Notes: generated by a model not told the origin, from the letters alone. A stretch of 64,000 nt of DNA from Serripes groenlandicus (GCA_031761405.1 JASEVX010000003.1:68301044-68365043), one strand, 5' to 3'; shown: positions 43,216 through 54,179, counted from the first letter of the stretch. Numbers and translations: made by a program.

Positions 43216-43683
43216 GATTTGAAACCGTGTATTGGTAAAAAATTAAGAAACTTCATGTTGTATGGTAACCTTTTATTATAGGCTATGGTAGCCAGGTGAG
43301 CAATATAGGCACATCTTGGCCTTTTTGGTTATGATAAAGGGACATTTGGCCTTCTTGTTCGAAATATTTACATCCTGTCTGTTTTCACACGTTATTTAAA
43401 TGTACTGAACTACATCTGCTTCCTTTAAGTCATGCTTCAAAATCATGCGCGGCGTCCTTTGATGCTCTGCATCAAAATTCGTCTTGTATTGGTACTGAAT
43501 TTTGTTAATTTGTAACCACTGTAAAGAAGTATATTTTAGTAGCGATTGACCTAACTTTACGGTCTAAGGGAAGCAAATCAAATTATCAACATGTTTGACA
43601 GTACGAGTTGCCTCTCTTAGATACTATCCATTACTTTACCTTGTCGGAGTGTTTTTCGTGCGATTTGTTGGAAAGAGAAAACA

Positions 43684-46600
43684 ATGGTTATTACAGCTGA
43701 TCATCTGAAGGAAAAACTCACGAGTAAAATAAAGACTCCACATCTGGTAACTAGTATTTTTTATTCAACTGTTTATTTCTAGAAAACACCCCTTATTCGA
43801 AAGTTCGGGATGACTTATTTTACCAATATTAATTTCGGACATTACCGGTACGCGGATTTGTTTTTCTAAATTGGTGAACTGATATCAAGTTGCAATACGT
43901 TGTTGGTGGTTGATGTGTCCATTCTCATCTTAAGTTATTTTACTAGAAATTTGAATAATTGTCATGAGGGAAAGTTTGTTAATTGATGTACATAGTTATA
44001 TGTAATCTCACTATATATATAATATATATATATATATATAATGTTACATATTGCATTGTATAACAGTCAAAATATAAATATATAAAATCGCATTCCTAGT
44101 ACAGAAACGTGGACTAAGTTAATATGATACTGTAATTATCTTCCTGGGACTACTGTCATTGACAGCTTTATGATTTTTGATAAAGTATTGTAAACATGAT
44201 CCATACACAAACCTATATTAATCTGCATGAAGGTCTCTCTCAGTCATCATGTTTTAACCCTTTCCCACATACAACAAATCAGCAGCAGACACATTTTCCA
44301 AAAAATGTGAAAAATCTTCATTATTAAGTTTCTAATTATTAAATAGTCTAAATAGACATTGATCTTTTATTCTGTTGTCACTATCTTTTCAAAAGTTGGC
44401 TGTAGATGGAAAAGGGTAAAGAATGGTTAAAACCGACATTATGGCTAAAAATGATGTTTGAACATGAATAAAATCGCAGTTTTGGCAGGGACGTAGATAA
44501 GATTTCTACGTCCCTGGTTTTGGCAAACAAATTTGCTATACTAGTGTCAAAGCTGTTTTTTAAGTTATTTTACATTCATTCAATCAATGCAAGTCATCTC
44601 CATTTGAACTGTTATGCAATCTTTACTCCGCGTTTCTCTGTCATGAAGTATCAGTCACTGACCGGGTGACCACATTGGGAGTTGTATGTTTGAATCCTGA
44701 CTTGGCCATGTATTTCTTCCAACAAGCAATTTCTCCTTTTTCCACAATGTTTTCCACTTTTATTCATAGGTTTATATATCCATTCAATTATAGAGATTTT
44801 CTATTTTTTGACAAAATATGTTAAAAGTCGTCTGCTGCAGAATTATCGAATGAGGTAACGGGTTAACAGAAATATGTTCCATGTTGTCATGTTTTGAGCA
44901 ATTTCTTCTTTTGTCACTATGTTTTCAAAAAGCCGTCTGCTTCAGAGGCGTCAGAAAGCGTCTATATGACGGAAAAGGTTAAAATGTAGAAAATATTTAT
45001 AAATGTAAGTATAATTATTTGGAAGAGTTGAAAACATTGTGGCACAAGGAGTTATTGATTATTATGAGCAGCTTCTCCTTTTGCAATATGTTTCCTCAAA
45101 AGATGTCTGCTACAGAGGCGTTTGTAAAGTGTCTGTATGTGCGAACAGTACTTAACTCCAATCCACCCAAACTTTGTTTGATGGGGGAAATTGTAGAGTT
45201 GCTTCCTTCTCTTTTTGTTTAGGACATAGAGGATGTTTCGGATGGATGTGGTTCAAAGTTTCAGGCTATTATTGTATCCCCTGAATTTGAAGGAAAGGCA
45301 TTGCTGCAAAGACATAGGTTTGTAAATATAACTAAATCTGCATATAAGCTACCATACATGTCACTTAATGAGAACTTACCACAAATTACAATTATTGTTA
45401 TAAATATTTTAATATAACTATTTAGGCCCCCCTCCCCCGAATGCATCAATAATCTGGTGGCTACAGATTACTCCTTTCCCACATGCAATACATCTGTAGC
45501 TGAAAATTAGAAACATATTGAAAATCTTTATATGTGAGGGTAAGATTATCAAGTAAAGTAGAACACATTTTGGCAAAAAAGAGAACATGCTCATTTATTA
45601 ACTTTTTCAAAAGTTGTTTGCTACAGTTGTGAAAATGCAATTGCATGTGGGAAAGAGTTAACCTGTATAATGAGCAATTTCTCCCTTTGCCATAATGTTT
45701 TCAAAAGTCGCCTGCTGTAGACTCGATCGTCAGAAAGCATTCATATATATGGATAAAGGTTAATTAAAATACAACTATCCAGTGGCCTGTTAATGTTAAA
45801 CAAAAATTATGTTATGACAGTTTAGGGTAGACTCTTCCAGTGATGTTAGGCATGATGATACAGAGTGAGAAAAGTAAAACGGTTCATCAGTATTTACTTT
45901 TCTGTACAATGCTTTCAAATCTTCTGTTGTGGAGGAGTCTAAAGTCAACTTGTTTGCATCGAGACAAAGACTTATATCCTTTCCCACAAACAGATGCTTT
46001 CTGATGCCTCTGAGGCAGACAACTTTTTAAACTTGATGGCAAACAGAGAAATTGCTCCTTTTGCCATAATGTTTTCAACTCTTTCCATTAATAGCAATTT
46101 CATTATTCGAGATTTAACACCTTTTTGCTTCTAAAGACGTTTTTAAAGTCGTCTTCTGCAGATTTGATGTATATGGTAAGGTTAATCCTTTCTCTTATAT
46201 AGATGCCTTCTGACACCTCTGCAGCAGACGGCTTTTTGAAGTTATGGCAATAAAAGAAGAAATTGCTCAAAACAAACAATTTCTCCTTTTGTCTCCATAT
46301 TTTCAACTATTCAATTATGGTATTTTCTTTTTAAGGGACTTATTTTTGTGGGTATGTTTTCAAAGTCGTCTGCTGCAGATTTATTGTATATGGTAAGGTT
46401 AACCCTTTCCCTCATCAACAATTCTGCAGCAGACGACTTTGAACGTATTTTGTCATAACATAGAAAATCTCTATAATTGAATGGATGACCTATGACAAAA
46501 AGTGGAAAACATTGTGTCAAAAGGAGAAATTGCTTGTTCTGAGCAATTTCTTCTTTTGTCACTATGTTTTCAAAAAGCTGTCTGCTGCAGAGGCGTCATA

Positions 46601-46784
46601 AAGCGTCTATATGAGGGAAAGGGTTAATAGGGTTAAAGGATGAAAAATCAAGACAATATTTTTGGTTAATGTTATTTTTCGTTTCAGACTTGTGAATTCA
46701 ATCCTAGAAGTAGAGATGAAAGAAATTCATGCTTTCCAGATGAAGACCCTTACACCACAGCAATGGGAGAAACAGAAGTCTTGA
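43684..46784 (+). CDS. BOLA2: BolA-like protein 2
   Basis: Three coding exons: 43684-43746, 45223-45317 and 46688-46784; intron phases 0 and 2; all GT-AG. The product is 84 residues, against 86 in human. Residues 1-21 ([21 protein letters not shown]) form the first helix. Residues 30-52 include Cys30 in DGCGSKF and [11 protein letters not shown]. Residues 66-69 are IHAF with the conserved His67, followed by KTLTPQQW. Cys and His match the [2Fe-2S] ligands that BOLA2 contributes in its complex with GLRX3, which hands clusters to cytosolic iron-sulfur clients such as anamorsin. Expected in cytosol and nucleus; no targeting signal is seen. The ATG context is ACAATGG. Both introns are crowded with TTAA MITE copies; the nearest ends 60 bases before exon 3. 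Confidence 0.95.
44008..44042. repeat. TA dinucleotide microsatellite (BOLA2 intron 1)
   Basis: An interrupted (TA)n tract: TATATATAATATATATATAT and onward. Confidence 0.85.
44253..44420. mobile_element. Shortened TTAA MITE (BOLA2 intron 1)
   Basis: Left TTAACCCTTTCCCACATACA, right GATGGAAAAGGGTAAAG. The centre is reduced, with TTTTATTCTGTTGTCACTATC as the remaining arm. Confidence 0.7.
44486..44516. repeat. Perfect 12-bp hairpin CAGGGACGTAGA
   Basis: CAGGGACGTAGA (44486-44497) and TCTACGTCCCTG (44505-44516) are exact inverts with a 7-base loop. Isolated in BOLA2 intron 1. It resembles the GC-rich hairpins that end the E1-E5 elements, so it may be a remnant of one. Confidence 0.7.
44716..44984. 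mobile_element. Two right-half TTAA MITEs in tandem (BOLA2 intron 1)
   Basis: 44720-44864 runs from AAGCAATTTCTCCTTTTTCC to GAGGTAACGGGTTAA. 44893-44983 runs from GTTTTGAGCAATTTCTTC to GACGGAAAAGGTTAA. Each starts at the hairpin loop and lacks the left arm. Confidence 0.75.
45020..45150. mobile_element. Diverged TTAA MITE remnant (BOLA2 intron 1)
   Basis: GAAAACATTGTGGCACAAGG, ATTATGAGCAGCTTCTCC and ATGTCTGCTACAGAGGCGTT are in the family order. Terminal repeats are lost. It ends about 75 bases before exon 2. Confidence 0.6.
45474..46185. mobile_element. TTAA MITE cluster (BOLA2 intron 2)
   Basis: A reduced copy at 45474-45661 (CCTTTCCCACATGCAATACA ... GTGGGAAAGAGTTAA), a right-half fragment at 45670-45765, and a copy at about 45974-46185 (CCTTTCCCACAAACAGATGC ... 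ATATGGTAAGGTTAA). The last shares its TTAA with the next copy. Confidence 0.7.
46182..46402. mobile_element. TTAA palindromic MITE copy (BOLA2 intron 2)
   Basis: TTAATCCTTTCTCTTATATA at left, ATATGGTAAGGTTAA at right. It shares one TTAA with the copy before and one with the copy after. Confidence 0.8.
46399..46627. mobile_element. TTAA palindromic MITE copy (BOLA2 intron 2)
   Basis: Near-complete copy, TTAA at both ends. The hairpin is GAAATTGCTTGTTCTGAGCA. It ends 60 bases upstream of BOLA2 exon 3. Confidence 0.9.
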
Positions 46785-46979
46785 TGATAGATTAACTTAG
46801 AAACTAATGTGTTTTCCTTAACTATTATAGAACAAACTGCAGTAGACAACAACTAAATTAAGAATATATTATAATGAAAACCTTTATTGATGAAAGATTA
46901 ATTTTTAGAATACAGTAGATTTTTTTTGGGGGGGAAAAGACAAAATTGCGAATTTTTAGCAACAATTACTTTCTAACAG

Positions 46980-47209
46980 GAATCCGCCGTGGTCGAGTGC
47001 TAAGCGTCGGGGATTTGAAACCGGGCGTCCCTGGTTCGATTCCCAGTCGCGGCACGACGATCATGGTGGAGTGCCCTTGGTCAAGGCACATTTTCTAGCC
47101 TAGTACTGGTTTGTTTACCCAGGGATCATGAATAAGTGAACTGTCGCCGTGATATAACTGAAATAATGTTGAAAGCAGCGTAAAACTCCAATAAATAAAT
47201 AAATACTTT
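46980..47209 (+). mobile_element. tRNA-derived SINE, family D (downstream of BOLA2)
   Basis: The head CCGTGGTCGAGTGCTAAGCG (box A) has a long variable-arm-like insert, as in class II tRNAs (Ser/Leu), before CTGGTTCGATTCCCAG (box B). The body includes CCCTTGGTCAAGGCACA and CTAGTACTGGTTTG, and the tail is (AAAT)n: AATAAATAAATAAATA. The head could be mistaken for a tRNA gene, but a CCA-stem partner for the 5' end is weak and a SINE body follows directly. Confidence 0.85.
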
Positions 47210-47249
47210 CCAACAAAATTGCATGTGAGAAAGGGTTCAGTAAATAGTA

Positions 47250-47401
47250 CACCCTTTCCCACGTACAACAAATATGCAGCAGATGTTTTTGAAGGCAAAA
47301 ATTTGATTTAATCTCTATAAATGAAAAGAGATGAAAAAATTGTGGCAAAAGTTGTCTGCTGCAGAGGCGTCAGAAAGCGTCTGTATGTGTGAAAGTGTTA
47401 A
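47250..47401. mobile_element. Shortened TTAA MITE copy
   Basis: CCCTTTCCCACGTACAACAA at left and CTGTATGTGTGAAAGTGTTAA at right; the central hairpin is deleted. Confidence 0.7.
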
Positions 47402-47925
47402 CTGGTTGATATTTTTAAAAGCTTTGAAAATATCTTAATATCATCTGTTTTAACATTATCCGGAATTTAAATTTTCTCCCGAGTTTAAATAATTTCTTCA
47501 CTTACCACAGTGTTTTAAAAAGATGTCTGCACAAGCATTATCAGTTAATTGTACAAGTACACTGTTCAGTCTTTGTCCAAATGAATGTAACTAATGTACT
47601 TCTTTTTTTTTGTGGAGGTTTTTGTAATTGCAAGCTTTTCAACAAACCGGTAGATGAACATAAGATACTTAACATCACAGTTTATTTTGCCTTGTGAAAA
47701 ATGACAACGTAGCAGGCTCTGTTCAATAAAGAAATTAATACATCTACGCCTGAATTGTTGGAAGTATTCACTGATACACTTGCTCAACTTTGAAAACATT
47801 TTTCATGACTAGATAAGGAAGAGTAAACACTTGCTTCCCTGATATATCTCTGTTAGCACTCATTAAAACCTGCGCAGTGAGTCCTGAAAACAATCTTGTC
47901 ACAACATATGTTTTGAAGTTCAAAT
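47402..47925. other. No gene supported
   Basis: AT-rich; the two minus-strand frames here show no domain. Confidence 0.4.
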
Positions 47926-48154
47926 AACCCTTTCCCTCGTATAGACGCTTTCTGACGCCTCTGCAGCAGACGGCTTTTTTGAAAAACATAGTGACAAAAG
48001 AAGAAATTGCACAAAATGTGCAATTTCTCCTTTTGCCACAATGTTTTCCACCTTTTGTCATAGGTTATCCATTCAACTATGGAGATTTTCTATGTTTTGA
48101 CAAAATAAGTGCAAAGTCGTCTGCTGCAGAATTGCCGTATGAGGGAAAGGGATA
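47926..48154. mobile_element. TTAA palindromic MITE copy
   Basis: Near-complete. Ends are AATAACCCTTTCCCTCGTAT and GAGGGAAAGGGATAA (both TTAA sites mutated to ATAA). The hairpin is GAAATTGCACAAAATGTGCA. Confidence 0.85.
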
Positions 48155-48241
48155 AGGATTTTAGAACATGCAAGAATTACCAAAATGTCCACCTAGCCAA
48201 GTATCCAAGCGTGACCATTTCACAGATGATGATCTCTTTTT

Positions 48242-48469
48242 TAATATTTTCCCACATAGATAAAATATGCAGCAGATGACTTTAAAAACATCTAGGCAAA
48301 ACTATGGAAAATCTACATAAATGAAATTATAACTTTTGAATAGAAATGATAACGTTGTGGTTAAATGAGAAATACCTTGTAGTGAGCAATTTCCCCTTTT
48401 GTCACAATGTTTTCAAAAGTCATCGGCTGCTGAGACATGAGAAAGTGTCTGTATGTGGGAAATGGTTAA
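48242..48469. mobile_element. Diverged TTAA MITE copy
   Basis: TAATATTTTCCCACATAGAT at left, TGTGGGAAATGGTTAA at right. The central arms are mutated. Confidence 0.65.
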
Positions 48470-48769
48470 GTTACAGTGACGTTGACCAAAATTTCTTTCT
48501 AAGTTACCTTCATGTGAAATTTTGTAAGATTGTATATAAAGTCTAAAGAAAATTATTGAGCGGAAAGGAACGTTTAACGCTTGGCCCCCTTGAACAATTA
48601 CATCTCCATTCCTAAAACCAGATTTCATTTTTATTGAAAATCTGGTTAAGCAAAGCATTTTACTGCAGTAATGAAATCTTTGACAATCTTCTAGTACACT
48701 GGTGACAATACAGGGCCATTATGTCGATATACTCACTGCTAGTAGTGTTTTTTTCCCTCATTGGCGCTC

Positions 48770-48895
48770 AGGATTGTAGGGTTAGCATTAAGTCAGACCT
48801 GCTGGTGTCCGGTTAAATGGACCAGTAGTGCTGGTAACTTACCTAGGAAACATGGTTTTATAACTGGAAAATTGTTTAGAGTGGCATAAAACACC
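48770..48895 (+). mobile_element. SINE family C, headless copy
   Basis: GGGTTAGCATTAAGTCAGAC, GCTGGTGTCCGGTTAAATGG, CAGTAGTGCTGGTAACTTAC and the tail AGTGGCATAAAACACC match the 31.1-kb SINE in order. Confidence 0.75.
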
Positions 48896-49092
48896 TCTCA
48901 AGGCCTATTGTTTGTGAAAGACTACGGAACATAATTTATCATACATATAAAACTATAAATGTATGGTGATCGAAATAATAAATTTGGTTTACTTGAAGTG
49001 ACATCATATTCATTGGCATTTCACTCTTGATTCATAAGTTGTGATAAAAGAAAACATATTAAATAAATTTAATGGATACTATTTTGACTTGA

Positions 49093-49282
49093 GCCTTTCC
49101 CACATAGACAAACTTTCTGGCACCTCCGCAGCAGAAGACTTTTGGAAACATAGTAACAAGTGGATAAATTGCTCGTAATGAGCAATTTCTTCTTTTGCAG
49201 TAAAACATAGCAGCAAAAGGATAAATTGCTCAAATGTTGTCAACTGCTGATGTGTTGTACATGTATGCGGGAAAGGGTTAAG
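49093..49282. mobile_element. TTAA MITE copy, rearranged centre
   Basis: CCTTTCCCACATAGACAAAC at left and GCGGGAAAGGGTTAA at right. Part of the arm (AAAGGATAAATTGCTC) is repeated, so the hairpin is disturbed. Confidence 0.7.
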
Positions 49283-49310
49283 CTGTTGCTACAGATGCAT
49301 GAAGCAATTA

Positions 49311-49542
49311 TTAACCCTTTCCCACATATAGATACTTTCTGACGCCTCTGCAGCAGACGACTTTTTAAAACATAGTGACTAATGGAGAAATTGCTCATTA
49401 TGAGCAATTTCTCCATTTGTCACAATGTTTTCCACTTTAATCAGTAATTATAATACTTTCATTTATAGAGATCTTCCATATTTTTGTCTAATCGTATTCA
49501 AAGTCACCTGCTGCAGATTGGTTGAATGAGGGACAGGGTTAA
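49311..49542. mobile_element. TTAA palindromic MITE copy
   Basis: TTAA at 49311 and 49539. The hairpin is GAAATTGCTCATTATGAGCA. Confidence 0.88.
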
Positions 49543-49604
49543 ATATTATGAGAGTAGGGGCATAATTTTATATCCATTGGTGTTATCTTTTATAATAAAA
49601 CTTC

Positions 49605-49720
49605 TGGAATGACAACGCAAATGGTGAATCTTTTTTGAAAGCTACCAAGTCAGAAGGGAGCCAGTTGCCTATGACGAATGTTGTGTGGAGGTTTGAGAAA
49701 ACCAAGTAAAAAATTAGGTG
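49605..49720 (+). mobile_element. Decayed SINE family A fragment
   Basis: GAATGTTGTGTGGAGGTTTG, AGAAAACCAAG and AGGTGAATTGAGC follow the order of the family A body (GTGTGAGAAAACCAGG, AGGTGAACTGGC). Weak but ordered matches. Confidence 0.4.
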
Positions 49721-49798
49721 AATTGAGCACCCTTATTACAACTGAATTACTGATGAAATTGGCCTTATCCCTAATTCGATGATTACTTTTATTATTTA

Positions 49799-49990
49799 AG
49801 CCTTTCCCACATACAGAAACTTTCTAATGCCTCTAAAGCGGACACATTTTGAGAACATTTAGGCAAAAGGATAAGCTCATCAAGAGCAATTTCTCCTTAA
49901 AGTTTTACTGCATTGTTTTCAACTTTAGTTAATAATTGAACTTTCTGGAGATTGTTCATGTTTTTGCCGATATGTTTTCAAAGTGGGATG
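49799..49990. mobile_element. Diverged TTAA MITE copy
   Basis: GCCTTTCCCACATACAGAAA at left. AAGGATAAGCTCATCAAGAG and GCAATTTCTCC form the decayed centre. The right end is lost near GTTTTCAAAGTGGG. Confidence 0.6.
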
Positions 49991-49999
49991 TTGCTAATT

Positions 50000-50345
50000 C
50001 ACCAACCTAGGTCAAGGTCGCAGTTGTCATAATATATGTCCACACTTCAATTGCTGCTGTAGTAACTTTTGTTTGTGGGCAGAATACAAAGGTTCAATTC
50101 CAATGGAAGCTTGCACAAGTATTTCAACAGCCTCAATTTTGCTTACATAGTTCACAGAGGTTGAGTGTCAAGGGAGCTGTGATAAGTTCACAACTCACTG
50201 ATCTAGAACATAGTTGCGATAAACAGCCTTCAATATTAACAAAACAATGTTTTTACTCTAAACTTTTGTTTTTACTAAGGCTTTCTTGATAATTCATACA
50301 CAAACTTCGTTAATCATCTTTTTCCAACCAAGGTCAAGGTGACAA
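50000..50345. repeat. Dispersed repeat with GGTCAAGGTC phrases
   Basis: ACCTAGGTCAAGGTCGCAGT and CTTTTGTTTGTGGGCAGAAT followed by AGTGTCAAGGGAGCT recur, modified, at 51.45-51.6 and 51.84-52.17 kb (GCACTTTCTTTTGTGGATG; AAGTGTCAAGGGAGCTTTGG). No gene. Confidence 0.6.
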
Positions 50346-50401
50346 TTACTATAAATAGCCTACCATGTAAATAACCTGATTTATTACATCAAAAACTCTA
50401 T

Positions 50402-51220
50402 TATACCCCCGATTAACAAAGTCTAGAGCGGGTTTATTGGAGTCACCCTGTGGTCGGTCGGTCGGTCTGGCGGTAGGTTTGTTGCAATTTTCCTTGGCCG
50501 GAGCATAACTTTAAAACTAATTGTTGGAATTTAATAAAACTGCATACGATGATACAACACATGGAGAGGAAGTGCGGTGTACAGATACCATAACTCTACT
50601 TTACCTAAATACAGAGGTTACTGCCCTTTGTTACTTTTTCTTGTCCGGAGAATTACTTAATAACTAATAGATGGAATATAATAAAACTTCATACAATGGT
50701 AGAGCACAATGAGAGGAAGTGCAGTGTACAAGAACCATAACTCTAATTTACATAATTACAGAGTTATTGCCCTTTGTTACTTTTACTTGTTCGTAGAGTC
50801 TTGTCCGGAGCATAACTTTAAAACTAAATGTTGGAATTTAATAAAACTTCAAACGATGATACAACACATTGAGAGGAAGTGCGGTGTTCAAGAGCCATAA
50901 CTCTGCATACAATGAGAGGAAGTGCAGTGTACAAGAACCATAACTCTAATTTACATAATTTGTTACTTTTTCTTGAGCGTAGAATAATTTCAAAACTACT
51001 GGATGGAATTTAATAAAACTTCATACTATGATACAACACATTGAGAGGAAGTGCAGTGAACAAGAACCATAATTCTATTTTAGTTTATTACAGATTTATT
51101 GCCCTTTGTAACATTTTCTCATTTGTAGAATAAATTTCATCGCCCTTTCTTACTTTTTTCTTGTCCGGAGATTATCTTTAAAACTACAAGTTGGAATTTA
51201 AGGTGGGGTTTCTTAATAAT
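50402..51220 (-). mobile_element. Hairpin-ended element E6, probable, four to five units
   Basis: The left end TATACCCCCGATTAACAAAG then TCTAGAGCGGGTTTA can form an imperfect hairpin and is followed by GGTCGGTCGGTCGGTC. Units marked by GGAATTTAATAAAACT-type phrases fall at 50526, 50673, 50833, 51005 and 51193 (spacing 147-188). A matching right end was not found, so the element is truncated or eroded. Confidence 0.55.
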
Positions 51221-51603
51221 CCGCTACCTTTCCCATCAGGGCGCAATTTCTCCTTTTGTCACAATGTTTTGGTTGTTTGTGAAAAAGGGAACCAGAACAA
51301 TAAATTACTGTCCTATTTTAAATGCAATGCCTGATCAATCAAGTAGAGGATTTTACATGTTTCTGCTCCCACCATGAAATATCCTTGACATGCCATCAGT
51401 ATGTATAAAGCAATGTCATTGCTCAAGCAGTTTTGTTCTTAGGCGGAGTTTCTTCATATAGAGTTCAGAGAGCTTGGTCAATTTTGCTTTTCACTGACCT
51501 AGGTTGGTCACATTGGATTAAATATGGCCATACGAAATGATGATAATGCTTTAGCACTTTCTTTTGTGGATGAAAATTCTGCATACTACTTACATAGGTC
51601 TGG

Positions 51604-51833
51604 TTAACCCTTTCCCTCATACGACAATTCTGCAGCAGATGACTTTGAACGTATTTTGTCAAAACATAGAAAATCTCCATAATTGAATGGATAACCAATG
51701 ACAAAAAGTGGAAAACATTGTGGCAAAAGGAGAAATTGCACGTTTTGTGCAATTTCTTCTTTTGTCACTATGTTTTCAAAAAGCCGTCTGCTGCAGAGGT
51801 GTCAGAAAGCGTCTATATGAGGGAAAGGGTTAA
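51604..51833. mobile_element. TTAA palindromic MITE copy
   Basis: Exactly 230 bases with TTAA at both ends. The hairpin is GAAATTGCACGTTTTGTGCA. It interrupts the dispersed repeat seen at 50.0-50.3 kb. Confidence 0.92.
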
Positions 51834-52259
51834 GTGTCAAGGAAGCTTGGTCAAGTACACATTTCACCTGTTAATGTCACATCAGCTAAAGTACCTGCAT
51901 ACAAACATCATCATTCCTCTAGCACTTTCGTTTGTTGATGGGATTATTTCATACTTCATAGAAAGGTCAATTGTCAAGGGATCTTGAACTAGTTTGCAAT
52001 TCAGCAAACTAGGTCAAGGTCACATAGGCTAAAAAATATCTGATCAAAACAACTTTATTGCTTTAGCACATTTTTTTGACGAATTCCTTCATAATTAATA
52101 CAAAGATAAAGTGTCAAGGGAGCTTTGGCGAGTTTACATTTCACTGACCTAGGAATGAGGAAAACCAGCTCTTAGAGATTTAAGTCTTAAAGCTTAATTT
52201 GTAATGAATCCGGATCGAGTTTTGTCATATGGTCAAAAATAAAGTTTGGTGGAAAATGA

Positions 52260-53960
52260 AGAAGCAATCCATATGTGTCACCATGTCAATGGACAAGTAA
52301 TCCCTGTGTCACCCTGCCAATAGAGAAGAGATCCCTATATGTCACCCTGCCAATGGAGCAATGATCCCTATGTGTCACCTTTTCAATGGAGAAGAGGTCC
52401 CTATGTGTCACCTTGTCAATGGAGAAGTGATTCATATGTGTCACCTTGACAATGGAGAAGAGGACCATATGTGTCACACTGTCAATGGAGAAGTGATCAT
52501 TATGTGTCACCTTGTCAATGGAGAAGTGAATCATATGTGTCACCCTGCTAATGGAGAAAAGATCCATATGTGTCACCCTGCCAATTGAGAAGAGATACAT
52601 ATATGTCACTATGTTAATGGAGAAGAGAACCATATGTGTCACCCTGTCAATGGAGAAGCGATTATGATGTGTCACCCTGCCAATGAAGAATTCCTATTTT
52701 TCACCAAGCAAATGGAGAAGCGATCCCTATATGTCAACCTGCCAATAGAGAAGCGATCCCTATGTGTCGGCCTGCCAATGGATAATCGATCCATGTTTTA
52801 CCCTGCAAATGGAGAATAGATCCCTGTGCCAACCTGCCAATGAAGAAGCGATAACCATGTGTCACCACACCATGCCAATGGAGAAGTGATCCCTATGTGT
52901 TACCCTGTCAATATAGAAGCAATCCATATGTGTCACCTTGTCAATAGAGAATAGTATGTGTCATGCTGCCAATGGAGAAGTGATCAATGTGTCACCCTGC
53001 CAATGAAGAAGATATACCTATATGTCACCCTGCCAATGGAGAAGCGATTCATGTTAACCCTGCCAACTGAGAAGAGTCTGCCAATAGAGAAGCAACCCAT
53101 GTCACCCTGCAAATGGAGAAGTGATCCCTGTGTCACCCTGCAAATGGAGAAGCAATTCCTGTGTCACCATGCCAATGAAGAAGTGATCCCTATGTGTCAC
53201 CCTGTCAATAGAGAAGTGATCCATGTGTCACCATGCCAATTGAGAAGCATTCCATATGTGTCACCCTGCCAATGGAGAAGTGATCCCTATGTCACCCTGC
53301 CAATGGAGAGGAGATCCCTATGTCACCCTGCCAATGTAGAGGAGATCCCTATGTCACCCTGCCAATGGAGAAGTGATCCCTATGTCACCCTGCCAATGGA
53401 GAGGAGATCCCTATGCGTCAACCTGCCAATGGAGAAGAGATCCATGTGTGTCACCCTGCCAATGAAGAAACAATCCCTACGTGCCATTCTGTCAATGGAG
53501 AAGGGATCCCTATGTGTCAACCTGCCAATCCATATATGTCACTCTGTCAATATAGAAGCAATTCTAATGTAACGCCCTGCCAATTGAGAAGCATTTCCTG
53601 TGTCAACCTGCCAATTGAGCAGCATTCCCTATTTGTCACCTTGCCACTGATAAAGCGATCCCAATGTGTCACCCTGCCAATTGAGAAGCAATTGCTGTGT
53701 CACTCTGCCAATGTAGAAGCAATCACTGTGTCACTCTGCCAATGGAGAAGCGATACCAATGTGTCACCATGTCAATGGAGAAGTGATTCCAATGTGTCAC
53801 CCTGCCAATGGAGAAGCAATACCAATGTGTCACCCTGTCAATGGATAAACGATCCCTCTGTGTCACCCTGTCAATGGAGAAGCGATCCCTCTGCGTCACC
53901 TCGTCATTGGAGAAGCAATTCCAATGTGTCACCCTGCCAATGCACAAAAATTGTCCCATT
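52260..53960. repeat. 33-bp minisatellite, about 50 units
   Basis: The unit is TGTCACCCTGCCAATGGAGA followed by AGCGATCCCTATG, with 30-bp variants that lack the TATG. Frames are open on both strands: plus CHPANGEAIPM or VTLPMEKRSLC types, minus FSIGRVTHRD types. The array is fairly homogenised at 53250-53420 and more diverged on the left. Openness in several frames argues that it is not a gene. Confidence 0.93.
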
Positions 53961-54118
53961 ATTGTCTTGACATGGGAAATAATACCCCAAACTATCTACA
54001 TGATTTACATCCATCTCATGTATATGGAACCGGAATTATGAGCGAACAACATCACAGTATTTGTAAATGATGCAATCGACTTCTTATAGTAGCCCTAAAT
54101 TGGCACAGATTTTGAAGA

Positions 54119-54172
54119 ATGATTGATTGGTTGGGGTTTTACGCGTTTTTCAACAATTTTTATTGGCCAGAA
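54119..54172 (-). mobile_element. SINE family A tail fragment
   Basis: GATTGATTGGTTGGGGTTTT then ACGCGTTTTTCAACAATTTT corresponds to the reversed family A tail seen at 10389-10430; truncated after about 50 bases. Confidence 0.65.
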
Positions 54173-54179
54173 GAGCTTA

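Larger units (their letters stand above)
40901..43487 (-). mobile_element. Hairpin-ended element E5 enclosing two repeat arrays
   Basis: Left: perfect 9-bp hairpin GACGCCGCG-TGGGAG-CGCGGCGTC (40901-40924). Right: GCGCGGCGTC (43447-43456), inverted to the left motif at 9 of 10 positions, then a perfect 8-bp hairpin TTTGATGC-TCT-GCATCAAA (43458-43476) and CTTGT (43483-43487, reverse ACAAG). The interior holds the 104-bp satellite and the GATATCTCGAA foldback array. The right end is about 200 bases upstream of the BOLA2 ATG. It has the same terminal design as E1, E3 and E4 with different sequence. Confidence 0.65.

Noticed and set aside
42441..43222. Several overlapping F/S/R-rich ORFs
   Set aside because: They are translations of the GATATCTCGAA foldback array and poly-T runs in multiple phases.
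46984..47056. tRNA gene (Ser/Leu-like) with good A and B boxes
   Set aside because: The acceptor stem pairing is poor and a SINE body and AAAT tail follow immediately. The same reasoning applies to the heads at 10.6, 31.15 and 54.74 kb.
52286..53970. ORFs on both strands with 11-residue repeats
   Set aside because: By-product of the 33-bp minisatellite; several frames on both strands are open at once.
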